Source: Hydrogenovibrio sp. UBA654
GTDB lineage: Bacteria; Pseudomonadota; Gammaproteobacteria; Thiomicrospirales; Thiomicrospiraceae
NCBI GenBank assembly: GCA_002299585.1
Contig: DBOE01000053.1
Span: 21,892 to 56,700, forward strand
Direction: 5' to 3'
Length of the DNA: 34,809 nt
Numbering within the stretch: position 1 is the stretch's first letter; each line of letters starts with the position of its first letter. Below the pieces are notes generated by a model. The model made no database searches. It was not told where the DNA came from and worked only from the letters and a program-made list of their open reading frames with translations. Below are positions 1 through 8,690 of the stretch, piece by piece. The translations under genes were made by a program, and so were the position numbers.

Positions 1-423
1 GAAAACCCAAATCCTACGGAAACTGTATCTACTGAAAATACATCAAGAATACTTTCTAAAACAAACGATGTAATTGAAACTATGCATAAAGTAATTGGAA
101 CTGATAGTGAAGTCCAACAAATTGCTGAAAAAGCATCACAAACAGCTAAACAAGCAACTGCTTTAGCATTAAAAGTAAGTGAACAATCATTAAATTCTTC
201 TGAAAAATTACAACAAACAATAGAAAAGACCTTTGCCGCAACAGAGCGAGCTTTTGAAGCTCTAAAAGGCACTCAGTATGAACTTAATACTGAATCTTTA
301 AACATTGATCTTAGTGATAGTCATATTGATCAAAAAATTGCCGAAATAAAAGCTAAAAATAGCAAGTTAAGAGCAGTTAATGATTCCTTTTTTACTCGCA
401 TAGATGAACTAAATAAAAAATAG
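1..423 (+). CDS. Partial helical protein of unknown function, 5' end outside the window
   Basis: The frame is open from the first base and ends with TAG at 421-423, so the gene starts upstream of the window; the ATG at 82 is probably internal. The visible part of about 140 residues is hydrophilic, rich in Ala, Gln, Lys, Glu, Ser and Thr, and has the heptad-like spacing of a long helix or coiled coil (for example around EKASQTAKQATALALKVSEQ). It has no signal peptide or membrane segment. The next gene starts 12 bases downstream and has an Ala/Thr/Gln-rich helical stretch of similar character, and a methyl-accepting receptor follows, so the three are probably one operon. I do not recognise a family. 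A role as a cytoplasmic partner of the receptor or of the membrane coiled-coil protein is inference only. Confidence 0.75.
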   Translation, partial: ENPNPTETVSTENTSRILSKTNDVIETMHKVIGTDSEVQQIAEKASQTAKQATALALKVSEQSLNSSEKLQQTIEKTFAATERAFEALKGTQYELNTESLNIDLSDSHIDQKIAEIKAKNSKLRAVNDSFFTRIDELNKK

Positions 424-435
424 AGATTTTATAGT

Positions 436-1572
436 ATGAGTACAGAGAGTTCAAACAACAACTTGTCTAATGATCAATTATTAGATGACTTGCAAAAATT
501 AGATGAGGCTACCGATAATATGTTAGAAAGCCTAGAAACGGACAAAAACTCTAACCAAAAATCATCTACCGATAACTCTGCTCAACAGATTAATGCGGCA
601 ACTATTGCTTTAGAAGCTGCTAAAATCTCTCATGCTGCAACAGAAAATAACCAAACTGCTACCAGTGCAATAATCAAACTTTCTCATCAACAAAAACAGC
701 AAACTATTGAGGCATCTCAAGCAAATGTAGCTTGGCGAAATACAGTTAGTAAAGCAAATAAAAACATTGTTTCCAATAAAGGAACCATTGCTATAATGTT
801 AGGTATTAGCATCGTTTTTAGCCTAGTTGCTATGGCTATCGTCGGCTATATGTATGTTTCTGTAACTAAAAAAAATGAACTCGCAAAAGGAGAAATTCTA
901 GAAATAATTTCTACAGAATTATCTTTGTCTGCTAAAAAATATGAGCTCAAAATAGATCAACTATCCTCTTTAGTAGAATATTTGGTGACCAAAGAAAATA
1001 ACACGTCTTTAGCTATAACAAAACAGTTGCGTAAAAATTCTTCAAATCATACACCAGCAGAAAAAACTGTTGTAACTGTTGGTAATAGTAAAATCAAACA
1101 AGAAATATCGAGATTTAATGAACAACAAAATCAAAAAATGCACAAAATTGAAGATTTATTAGCAAACATAAATCAACAACAAATACAATTTTCTAAAGCC
1201 CAAGAAGCTACTATCAAAAAGCTTGCCTCTACTCCTGTTAAAGTTGTAGAAAAAGGGCTAACAGAAGCTCAACTAAAAAAATTAAATAATCTATCTTGGG
1301 TTATTAGTAAGCAAAGTAAAATCTTAAAAGACTTAAAAAATAAATTTGATAAACAACTTATCCAGCAAAACTTAATCTCTAAAAAAATCAAACATAATAA
1401 CCAAAAAAATAATTTGTCTGAAGTAGCTAAATTATTAAAAAGCTTAAAACAACAGCTTAATCGGCTAGAAAAAGAACAAATAACCACTCAAAGTCGAGTT
1501 AGATCCCTACAACAAAAAGTTACCAAAATGGCTCCAAAAACCAGACCTTATCGCTATCAATCAACAAACTAA
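436..1572 (+). CDS. Single-pass membrane protein with long coiled coil, unknown function
   Basis: This 378-residue protein has three parts. Residues 1-115 are acidic then Ala/Gln/Thr-rich and helical. About 117-143 form one strongly hydrophobic membrane segment (GISIVFSLVAMAIVGYMYV core). From about 145 to the end is a Lys/Gln/Asn-rich coiled coil, broken near 200-215 and closing with a basic tail. There is no cleavable signal peptide. It lies 12 bases after the preceding helical protein and 9 bases before a methyl-accepting receptor, so the three are probably co-transcribed. I do not recognise the family. The architecture (membrane anchor plus long coiled coil) would suit a scaffold or spacer. 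A link to the receptor is suggested only by gene order. Confidence 0.85.
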   Translation: MSTESSNNNLSNDQLLDDLQKLDEATDNMLESLETDKNSNQKSSTDNSAQQINAATIALEAAKISHAATENNQTATSAIIKLSHQQKQQTIEASQANVAWRNTVSKANKNIVSNKGTIAIMLGISIVFSLVAMAIVGYMYVSVTKKNELAKGEILEIISTELSLSAKKYELKIDQLSSLVEYLVTKENNTSLAITKQLRKNSSNHTPAEKTVVTVGNSKIKQEISRFNEQQNQKMHKIEDLLANINQQQIQFSKAQEATIKKLASTPVKVVEKGLTEAQLKKLNNLSWVISKQSKILKDLKNKFDKQLIQQNLISKKIKHNNQKNNLSEVAKLLKSLKQQLNRLEKEQITTQSRVRSLQQKVTKMAPKTRPYRYQSTN

Positions 1573-1581
1573 AGGATTTTT

Positions 1582-3477
1582 ATGAAAGTTTCAACCAAAA
1601 TACATCTACCTATATTAGCAACCTTAATTATTGGTTTTACTATCATGTTGGTCAATACATGGAGTGAACTTCACACCATTGAACAGGAGATCAACGCAAC
1701 AGAAAAAAAGAAACTAACTCATTTTTTTGAGAATAAATTAAACTCTAAAAAAGATGTTTCAATAACCAATGCTATTAACTTATCTCAAAATGGTGCTGTA
1801 ATAAACGCTTTAGAGCAAAACAATCGTAGTTTAGCCATTAAGGATTTAAAAAACATTGTTAATTTATATAAAGAAAATACCAAATATCAAAATGTCAAAA
1901 TACATATTCATGATAAAAACATCCATAGTTTTGTCAGAATATGGAAACTAAACAAATATGGAGATGACTTAAGTTCCTTTAGGAATTCTATTGTTGAGAT
2001 TAAAGATTCTAAAAGACCTATGTCGGTTATTGAACTTGGTAGAGCCGGGCTACTTTTAAGAGGACTATCTCCTATCATTAAAGATGATAAATATCTAGGT
2101 AGTGTTGAATTTATACAGGGACTAAATTCAATCATTAATGATGCTAAAAAACAACATATTGACAGCTTCATATTATTAGATTCTAAGTATCTTAATATAA
2201 CAACAAAATTAGATAAGTCTATTAAACTAAATGATAATTTTATTTTGGCATCAAAAGAAGACCTTCTTAATAAAGAATTCTTTAATGAGTTAAAAATAAC
2301 AGAATTTGATCCCACAAATCAAAAAAGCCAAACTAAAAATTATTTATATACAAGTGTTCCAATTAGAGACTTTAAACAAAACATCGTAGGTTTTGCAGTT
2401 ATTGGCCAAAAATTGGACATAGTAAAAAATATTATAGATAGTGCTACCAGCATAATATATGATCAAATTATAGTTATAATTTTGATAGATTTATTGATCA
2501 TAATAATCTTAGGCTTCATTCTGCATAAAGTTATAATTAAGCCCATTAGAGATATAACAAATGAACTATCTAATAATTCCAATGATTTAGATAAAAAATT
2601 TATAGTAACTTCTAAAGATGAAATCTCACTTATTGCCTCTCATTTTAATGAGTTTATTTTAAAAATCAAAGACATGATTAAGACCAATAACATTACTAGT
2701 ACTGCCCTTGCAGAAAAAACCTTAGGAGAATCTTTTGAATTAACTAGAAAGGCAATTAAGGCTTCAACAGATGCCAATGATAAACTCGTTAAATCAAGTG
2801 AAGAAACTAGCAACATTGCTATATCCGCTAGTGATCAAATTGAATCTACTAAACAAATATTACAAGAGATTAACCAAGTATCATCTTTGATGAATAACGC
2901 AAATAAATCCATGTCTAATTTAAAAGATAATATAGAAGTAAATGTAACTATGGAAACTAATATATCTAACAAATTAATGGATTTATCTAAAGAAATAATT
3001 TCTGTAAATAATATATTAGAAGTTATAAAAAATATTTCTGAGCAGACTAATTTATTAGCCTTAAATGCAGCAATTGAAGCGGCAAGAGCAGGCGAACATG
3101 GTCGAGGTTTTGCAGTGGTTGCCGATGAGGTTAGACAACTTGCAACCCGTACCCAAGAATCTCTTGATGATGCAAACCAAACAGTTGGCTCTATTGTTTC
3201 TAGTATTCAAACTATAAATACAGAAATGCAAACTGGCGTAACAGAATTATCTAACTTAATTACTGACTCAATTCAAGTGTCTTCACAACTAGACGATAAT
3301 ACCAAAGTTCTAAATAATGCAACTAAAAATTTTTCTCAAGATATGAAAAAACTAGAATTAATAGGGCAAAAAATAACTAAAGTAGATGGTCATATTATAT
3401 CATCTATGGAGCTTAGTGCAGAAAGTACAAAGAACATTGAAAATATATTGGAGCTTAAAATACCAACTAATCATTAA
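1582..3477 (+). CDS. Methyl-accepting chemotaxis protein with dCache_3-type sensor domain
   Basis: This is a 631-residue transmembrane chemoreceptor. TM1 spans about residues 9-25. A large periplasmic domain covers about 30-290, TM2 about 294-316, a HAMP region about 317-368, and a long helical signalling domain runs to about 620. The kinase-control hairpin tip is clear at about 486-521 ([20 protein letters not shown] then [15 protein letters not shown]). The sensor domain carries a [22 protein letters not shown] stretch (about 117-134), then [11 protein letters not shown] and GSVEF, which I associate with double-Cache domains of the dCache_3 class; the ligand is not predictable. It has no C-terminal CheR/CheB-docking pentapeptide. 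No cheA, cheW or other che gene is visible here, so its kinase must be encoded elsewhere. It is the last gene of a three-gene unit with two helical proteins. Confidence 0.93.
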   Translation: MKVSTKIHLPILATLIIGFTIMLVNTWSELHTIEQEINATEKKKLTHFFENKLNSKKDVSITNAINLSQNGAVINALEQNNRSLAIKDLKNIVNLYKENTKYQNVKIHIHDKNIHSFVRIWKLNKYGDDLSSFRNSIVEIKDSKRPMSVIELGRAGLLLRGLSPIIKDDKYLGSVEFIQGLNSIINDAKKQHIDSFILLDSKYLNITTKLDKSIKLNDNFILASKEDLLNKEFFNELKITEFDPTNQKSQTKNYLYTSVPIRDFKQNIVGFAVIGQKLDIVKNIIDSATSIIYDQIIVIILIDLLIIIILGFILHKVIIKPIRDITNELSNNSNDLDKKFIVTSKDEISLIASHFNEFILKIKDMIKTNNITSTALAEKTLGESFELTRKAIKASTDANDKLVKSSEETSNIAISASDQIESTKQILQEINQVSSLMNNANKSMSNLKDNIEVNVTMETNISNKLMDLSKEIISVNNILEVIKNISEQTNLLALNAAIEAARAGEHGRGFAVVADEVRQLATRTQESLDDANQTVGSIVSSIQTINTEMQTGVTELSNLITDSIQVSSQLDDNTKVLNNATKNFSQDMKKLELIGQKITKVDGHIISSMELSAESTKNIENILELKIPTNH

Positions 3478-3486
3478 TACATAAAA

Positions 3487-3522
3487 ACCTTATAATTTTA
3501 TGTAAAAATTAAATTATAAGGT
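3487..3522. terminator. Likely bidirectional terminator between convergent genes
   Basis: A perfect 12-bp inverted repeat (ACCTTATAATTT at 3487-3498 and AAATTATAAGGT at 3511-3522) has a 12-base loop. It lies between the receptor gene ending at 3477 and the convergent thioredoxin-like gene, and overlaps the last codons of the latter. The stem is AT-rich, which weakens it as an intrinsic terminator, but symmetry and location fit termination in both directions. Confidence 0.45.
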
Positions 3523-3827
3523 CTGTCTATATCATCAATAAGTTTTTTCAGGCTAAAAGTTCTTGTTTCTTCAATAAATTTTTGACCGGCAAAAAATACC
3601 TGCACAACTGGTAGGCTAAAAATACCACCTTGTGAGCATAACTCAGTGACTTCATGACAATCAATATATACCATCGCTATTTTTGGATAGTTTTTGTTAA
3701 TCAAGTCAATTAGCTTTGGTTTAATAACCTGACAAACATTACAATCTTTACCACCAAATAATACTAGCAGCACCTCTGCGGTTGCTTTTAAATTATTTAG
3801 CTCTTCTAAACTGGTTATGTTTTTCAT
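3498..3827 (-). CDS. Thioredoxin-fold protein with CNVC active site
   Basis: This 109-residue cytoplasmic thioredoxin-like protein has no signal peptide. A redox motif C29-N-V-C32 follows the first strand (LLVLFGGKDCNVC), and the cis-proline of the fold is at about P73 (SLPVVQVFF). The length is that of a single thioredoxin domain, but the active site is not the classical WCGPC, so its partner is unlikely to be predictable from thioredoxin itself. It probably acts in thiol-disulfide exchange. It follows grxD by 52 bases. The leader between them holds a C-rich run that could pair with the GGGGAGAG upstream of the start. It is the last gene of the minus-strand series and converges on the receptor gene. 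Confidence 0.85.
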   Translation of the reverse strand: MKNITSLEELNNLKATAEVLLVLFGGKDCNVCQVIKPKLIDLINKNYPKIAMVYIDCHEVTELCSQGGIFSLPVVQVFFAGQKFIEETRTFSLKKLIDDIDRPYNLIFT

Positions 3828-3879
3828 AAGCTCTGTTGCTCTCCCCTATTTTATGTGGGAGGGGGGGCAGAAAATGATT

Positions 3880-4218
3880 TTAAGTTTGTTTTGCATTTGC
3901 ATTTTTCATCATGGTTTTTAACTCACCAGAAGCCGATAGTTCTTCAGTAATATCACAGCCGCCTTGTAACTCTCCGTCAATATATAATTGTGGGAAAGTT
4001 GGCCAGTCTTGAAATGCTGGTAAGTGTTCAAAAATAAGTGGGTCGGCAAGAATATTTACAAAAGCAAACTTTTCCTCTGTATCAGCCAAGGCTTGAGATG
4101 CTCTAGCAGAAAAACCACAAGATGGCATTTGTGGTGTGCCTTTCATATAAATAACTACTGGATTGTTGGTTACTTGCTCTTTAATTCTAGCTAAGGTTTC
4201 TTGTACTTGGTCGCTCAT
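3880..4218 (-). CDS. grxD: Monothiol CGFS glutaredoxin (Grx4 type)
   Basis: This 112-residue protein matches the monothiol glutaredoxin family: a PVVIYMKGTP strand with the conserved Lys, the CGFS motif at residues 34-37, WPTFPQLYIDGE with the cis-proline, and GGCDI for glutathione binding. Members bind a glutathione-ligated [2Fe-2S] cluster as dimers or with BolA proteins, and take part in iron-sulfur cluster delivery and iron sensing. Its position downstream of genes for several Fe-S enzymes (NasA, NirB) is suggestive but not proof of a dedicated role. The gap to the upstream amidotransferase gene is 33 bases, so co-transcription is plausible. Confidence 0.95.
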   Translation of the reverse strand: MSDQVQETLARIKEQVTNNPVVIYMKGTPQMPSCGFSARASQALADTEEKFAFVNILADPLIFEHLPAFQDWPTFPQLYIDGELQGGCDITEELSASGELKTMMKNANAKQT

Positions 4219-4251
4219 AATTCTTCCTTTATATTAAATCGTTTAACTATT

Positions 4252-6075
4252 TTAATGTTTATTTTGATATGGGTCAACATGCTCTTGCAACCATAACTCT
4301 AATAAGGTGGCATGCCATAGCTTACTGCCTTTAATGGCAGTAAAGCTTTCTTCTGTTTCTGGATTATTTAATAGCTTGTTTATATAATTTTTATTAAATA
4401 AACCTCTTTTTTGTGCAGTTTCACTAGTTAAAGTAGTTTGCATCATCTTTAAAAAGTCTCCGCGAACATACTTTAATGCTGGCATGGGAAAGTAACCTTT
4501 TGGTCTATCTATAACTTCATCAGGAACTATTCCACGGGCAATTTTTTTCAATACATATTTAAAATCTTGTAGTTTTAAACTTTCAGGTGCTGACATTGCC
4601 AACTCAACTAAATCATGATCTAAAAATGGTACTCTGGCTTCTAAACTCCATGCCATGGTCATATTATCAACCCGTTTAACTGGATCATCCACTATTAAAG
4701 TAGTAGAATCCAACCTTAGTACCTGATCAAGAAAAGTATTGGCAGCTGGTTGATTTAATTTGTCTTCAATAAAATCACTAGTTACATCGCTAATATGATA
4801 TTTTTTATCTACCATAGCTAACCATTCTTGGTGATTACGATCAAAATAAAATGGGGCAAAAGCATCAACTAAGGCTTGCCCGTTTTGTAAATTTTTAGCC
4901 GCCTCTGCCATTTGCGGATACCAAAAATAACCAGCAAAAACTTCATCTGCTCCCTGACCTGACATGACTACCTTTACATCTTTTGATACCTGTTCTGATA
5001 ATAAATAAAAAGCTATAGAATCTTGCCCAAACATAGGTTCTGCCATGTTTTTAATGGCTTCTGGCAGCCTTGGTAAGACTTGTTCATTAGAAATTAGGTA
5101 TTTTTTATGCTGGGTTTTGTATTGTGCTACCACTAGATCTGAATATTCAAATTCACTACCTTTTTCTTCGCCAACATCTTCAAAACCTATCGAAAAAGTG
5201 CGGATATTTTCAACCCCCGCTTCGGATAATAAGGCAACAATTAAACTGGAATCTAGCCCTCCTGATAATAACACTCCAACAGGAACATCAGCAGCTGTTA
5301 GTCTTTTATGCACCGCTTGTTTTAGCCTGTGATGCAATGCATCTACCCATTCTTGTTCGGTTTTATATTTTTCTTGATGCTCACTATTGGTCTCTAAACG
5401 CCAAAATTGCTTTTTATACATTTGCCCATCAGGGTTAATAATTAACCAATGCCCTGGTTCTAATTTTTTAAGCCCTTTTAAAATAGTATGTGGGGCAGGA
5501 ATAACACCATGTAATGTGAATTGATGATGCAGACCTACAGGGTCAATATCTAAATTAATATCTTGGGCAATAACACCAGTAGTAATCAGTGCTTGAGTAT
5601 TAGAGGCAAAACGCACCCCCCCCCCTACAGCGGCGTAATACAAAGGCTTAATCCCAAACCTATCACGAGCAATTAATAACTGTTGTTGGTCATCGTCCCA
5701 AATGGCAAAAGCAAACATGCCTTCAAAACGATTAACGCAATCCATTCCCCACTGACGATAAGATTTTAAAATAACTTCTGTATCAGACTTAGATATAAAA
5801 CTATGGCCTAATTTTATTAGCTGTGTTTTTAAGCTTTGATAGTTATAAATACAACCATTAAAAACAAGGCTTAGCTCTTTATCTAACATCGGCTGATGCC
5901 CTGCCGCAGAAAGATCGAGAATAGATAGGCGACGATGTCCTAAGCCTACATTTTCTTGTAACCAAGTACCGCCATCATCAGGACCTCTGTTTTGAAGAGT
6001 TGCCAACATAGACTCTAACACTGTTGCTGATGCTAGCCTACCATCCCAATAAATTTCACCGCAAATTCCACACAT
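4252..6075 (-). CDS. Asparagine-synthase-family amidotransferase, probably N-acetylglutaminylglutamine amide type
   Basis: This 607-residue enzyme has an N-terminal class II glutaminase domain starting MCGICGE (Cys2 is the nucleophile; GHRRLSILDLS and NGCIYNY line the glutamine site) and a C-terminal ATP-pyrophosphatase synthetase domain (SGGLDSS at 271-277). Several features resemble the amidotransferase that makes the osmolyte N-acetylglutaminylglutamine amide more than housekeeping AsnB: NGCIYN in place of NGEIYN, HGVIPAPHTILKG, the SEFEYSDL segment and GQGADEVFAGYFWYP. The usual partner acetyltransferase/ligase is not in the window, so plain asparagine synthetase remains possible. It begins 9 bases after the PP2C/kinase stop, which implies co-transcription. 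Codons for Gly151-153 lie in a run of ten G on the coding strand (5616-5625); the frame is intact at this length. Confidence 0.88.
   Translation of the reverse strand: MCGICGEIYWDGRLASATVLESMLATLQNRGPDDGGTWLQENVGLGHRRLSILDLSAAGHQPMLDKELSLVFNGCIYNYQSLKTQLIKLGHSFISKSDTEVILKSYRQWGMDCVNRFEGMFAFAIWDDDQQQLLIARDRFGIKPLYYAAVGGGVRFASNTQALITTGVIAQDINLDIDPVGLHHQFTLHGVIPAPHTILKGLKKLEPGHWLIINPDGQMYKKQFWRLETNSEHQEKYKTEQEWVDALHHRLKQAVHKRLTAADVPVGVLLSGGLDSSLIVALLSEAGVENIRTFSIGFEDVGEEKGSEFEYSDLVVAQYKTQHKKYLISNEQVLPRLPEAIKNMAEPMFGQDSIAFYLLSEQVSKDVKVVMSGQGADEVFAGYFWYPQMAEAAKNLQNGQALVDAFAPFYFDRNHQEWLAMVDKKYHISDVTSDFIEDKLNQPAANTFLDQVLRLDSTTLIVDDPVKRVDNMTMAWSLEARVPFLDHDLVELAMSAPESLKLQDFKYVLKKIARGIVPDEVIDRPKGYFPMPALKYVRGDFLKMMQTTLTSETAQKRGLFNKNYINKLLNNPETEESFTAIKGSKLWHATLLELWLQEHVDPYQNKH
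5616..5625 (-). repeat. G10 homopolymer inside the amidotransferase gene
   Basis: Ten consecutive C on the plus strand (G on the coding strand) encode Gly-Gly-Gly and the first base of a Val codon at the end of the glutaminase domain. A one-base change in length would truncate the protein. Runs this long are rare in such an AT-rich sequence. Confidence 0.9.
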
Positions 6076-6084
6076 TTTTATATC

Positions 6085-7827
6085 TTATTTTAAAGATTGG
6101 TAATAAATTAATAAAATAATAATTGTCGCTAGGATTAAGGAAACACCTTTCCAAAAAATAACGGGGTTGCGTTCAATTAATGGTGCTTTAGTTTTGCTTA
6201 AAAATTCTTTATTTGGGCGACGCAAATCAAATAAAAATTCTGAGATCTCAGCGTAACGCTTTAAAGGGTTGGTCTTTAATACTTTTTTTAAAGTATAGTC
6301 TATCCAAGCTGGAATTTCTCTTTCATCATCAAGTACAGATTTATATTGCAATTTATTTTGTAAGGCTTTTGTTCTTGATTTTGCAACTTGAGTTCCATAG
6401 GGTAATTTACCTGTAATCATTTGGTAGGTAATAACTCCTAAAGAAAATATATCTGATTTTTCACTGCCAACTTCTCCTAAAAAATATTCAGGGGCAGTAT
6501 ATTGTGCAGTGCCAAGAATATTTTCTCGCTCAATAGGTGTTATTAACTCGGCTATGCCTGCTACTCTAGCCGCACCAAAATCAATAATTTTTACTATACC
6601 ATTAATATCAATCATAATATTTTCAGGTCTTAAGTCTTGATGTAACATTTCTTGGCGATGAAAGGCTAACAATCCCTTAGCTACTTGTTCAATAATATTG
6701 CGAATAGTTTCTAAATCTGACTTAGGATTATCATGCATCCATTGAGATAAAGTTTGTCCATCAATATATTCAGTTACTATGTAAGTAAAATTTCTGCGTC
6801 TTGTTTGCGAGCAAGTCTTTAAAATATGTGCATTATTAATTCGTCTGGCAATCCACTCTTCCATTAAAAATCTTTCTAGGTAAGCAGGGTCGCCTTGTAA
6901 ATCTACTGATGGTGTTTTAATCACGATTTTTTTATTAGGATCTTCTGCTTTCTTATCTAAAGCTAAATAAACATGGCTACGACTACTGGCATGAATTACC
7001 TTGATAATATGATAATCATCAAATTCCATTCTTGCATCTAAAACTGGAGGAAAAGGTAGCTCTGTTAATTGCTTATACAGTTCTTTGGTATTTTGCATGG
7101 GTAAATCATCAATTTTAACAACCTGCCCACTAAGATTATCATCACTACCTTGCTCATATGCTATATTAACCAATAACTTAGCAATATTATCTAGATTATC
7201 TAAGTTGCTATTAATGGTGTCTATAATAAGTTCTAGGCTTATATATTCATAAATACCATCGGTTACTAATAAAAAAATATCCCCTTCTTTTAACGACAAA
7301 AACTTATAATCAATTTCTACCTGAGGTTTAATTCCCAAACCTCGACTAAGATAACTTTTGCCTTCTGATAACAAAACCCTGTGATCTTCAGTTAATTGTT
7401 CTAAATTATTATCCCGTAAACGATAAACTCTACTATCACCTAAATGAAAAATATGAGCGGTGGTTGATTTCAAGATAATAGCACTTAGGGTGCAAACATA
7501 GCCCCTGTCTTTATTAAAACGAAAAGCACTTTTTTGAGTTTGCGAATAAAGCCATGAATTAATGGCAACCAAGACTTGCTCTGCTGATTTTTTAACCGAC
7601 CAAGCTTCAGAAGTACAAAAATAATCTTCCAAAAAATTGCGTACCGCTGATTCACTGGCTATTTGGCTAACATTACTACTACTTATCCCATCTGCCAAGG
7701 CGATAGCAATCCCTTTCGAGGTTAGAAGAGGTTCTTCTGGAGTATAAGCACCATGAAAATCTTGATTAACTTGCTTACGACCCTTGGAAGAGTATGCCCC
7801 TGAACTTATGCTTAGATTATGCTCCAT
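6085..7827 (-). CDS. PP2C-type phosphatase / Ser-Thr protein kinase fusion with C-terminal membrane anchor (copy 1)
   Basis: This 580-residue protein has two catalytic domains. The N-terminal PP2C domain (about 1-240) shows D46 in ADGISSS, D131 in GDSRVYRL, D190 in VTDG and the closing D-N at 230-231. The kinase domain (about 270-535) has K304 (IVIKTP), HQDLRPEN at 396-403, DFG at 416-418 and APE at 445-447. The catalytic loop is HQD rather than HRD, and the Gly-rich loop is degenerate (HASSRSHVYLA). One hydrophobic segment (about 556-576) after RNPVIFWKG anchors the C terminus. Such fusions sit beside nas/nir genes in pseudomonads (the PA1782 position, from memory), so control of nitrate/nitrite assimilation is likely; targets are unknown. 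It starts 24 bases after the FNT channel gene. A paralogue lies at 20374-22083. Confidence 0.93.
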   Translation of the reverse strand: MEHNLSISSGAYSSKGRKQVNQDFHGAYTPEEPLLTSKGIAIALADGISSSNVSQIASESAVRNFLEDYFCTSEAWSVKKSAEQVLVAINSWLYSQTQKSAFRFNKDRGYVCTLSAIILKSTTAHIFHLGDSRVYRLRDNNLEQLTEDHRVLLSEGKSYLSRGLGIKPQVEIDYKFLSLKEGDIFLLVTDGIYEYISLELIIDTINSNLDNLDNIAKLLVNIAYEQGSDDNLSGQVVKIDDLPMQNTKELYKQLTELPFPPVLDARMEFDDYHIIKVIHASSRSHVYLALDKKAEDPNKKIVIKTPSVDLQGDPAYLERFLMEEWIARRINNAHILKTCSQTRRRNFTYIVTEYIDGQTLSQWMHDNPKSDLETIRNIIEQVAKGLLAFHRQEMLHQDLRPENIMIDINGIVKIIDFGAARVAGIAELITPIERENILGTAQYTAPEYFLGEVGSEKSDIFSLGVITYQMITGKLPYGTQVAKSRTKALQNKLQYKSVLDDEREIPAWIDYTLKKVLKTNPLKRYAEISEFLFDLRRPNKEFLSKTKAPLIERNPVIFWKGVSLILATIIILLIYYQSLK

Positions 7828-7851
7828 AGCTATTATAGTAGATTAATTATT

Positions 7852-8664
7852 TTAACCTATTTTGCGTTCATCACTGGTTTTTATATGGGTGTAGTACAAG
7901 GGTAAAGCTACAAAGACTATTCCTCCAACAAGATTACCTAATACTGTTGGTAATTCATTCCAAACTAAATAATCCATTACAGTAAAATCACCGCCCATAA
8001 TCATTGAAAATGGGAATAAAAACATATTTACAATTGAGTGTTCAAACCCCATATAGAAGAATAACATAATGGGCATCCACATAGCTGCCACCTTACCTGT
8101 AGCAGAAGTAGAAACCATCGCTCCAACAACACCCATAGATACCATCCAATTACATAGCATGCCTCGCAGAAAAATAGTTAACCAACCATCAAGCCCATGC
8201 TGCTGATAGCCAAGGGTTCTAGCTTCACCAATTGACGCAACCTTAGCGGCAATAGCTCCACCATCAGTATTAAACCCGTAGGTAAAAACAAAAGACATAA
8301 TAAAGGCAACCGTTAAAGCACCTATCAAATTACCTACAAAAACCAAGCTCCAATTACGATACAATTGATTCATTGTTGCCCCAGGCCTTTTGTCAAGAAT
8401 AGCAAGTGGCACTAGCATAAACACACCAGTTAATAGATCAAATTTCATCAAATACAACATAATAAAACCAACAGGAAATAAAACCGCTCCTAAAAGAGGT
8501 GAACCAGTTTTAGTTGCTACAGTTATTGCAAAAACGGCTGCTAAAGCCAAAATAGCTCCTGCCATAACTGCACGAATAATAGTATCTTTAGTTGACATAT
8601 AAATTTTTGATTCTCCCGAATCAACCATTTTGGTTACAAACTCAGAAGGCTCTAAATAGGACAT
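7852..8664 (-). CDS. Formate/nitrite transporter family channel, probably nitrite (NirC-like)
   Basis: This 270-residue inner-membrane protein has about six hydrophobic segments and the hallmarks of the FNT family: the FDLLTGVF loop, N172 in CNWMVSMGVV and the central histidine H209 in GFEHSIVNMF, positions that match FocA numbering. FNT pentamers conduct small monovalent anions (formate, nitrite or hydrosulfide). Placement among nitrate and nitrite reduction genes favours nitrite, either uptake or relief of excess made by NasA. The neighbouring PP2C/kinase fusion starts 24 bases after the stop, which suggests a channel-regulator pair. An 87-base gap with a strong hairpin separates it from mobA upstream. 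Confidence 0.92.
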   Translation of the reverse strand: MSYLEPSEFVTKMVDSGESKIYMSTKDTIIRAVMAGAILALAAVFAITVATKTGSPLLGAVLFPVGFIMLYLMKFDLLTGVFMLVPLAILDKRPGATMNQLYRNWSLVFVGNLIGALTVAFIMSFVFTYGFNTDGGAIAAKVASIGEARTLGYQQHGLDGWLTIFLRGMLCNWMVSMGVVGAMVSTSATGKVAAMWMPIMLFFYMGFEHSIVNMFLFPFSMIMGGDFTVMDYLVWNELPTVLGNLVGGIVFVALPLYYTHIKTSDERKIG

Positions 8665-8690
8665 AATTTTTTCTCTTTAGTTAAATTAAG

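Noticed and set aside
82..84. ATG as true start of the first gene
   Set aside because: The frame is open without stop to the window edge and the upstream residues have the same composition, so the gene is more likely cut by the edge.
1269..1487. Minus-strand frame opposite the coiled-coil gene
   Set aside because: It encodes a Cys/Leu/Phe-rich string typical of the complement of Lys/Asn/Gln-rich coding sequence.
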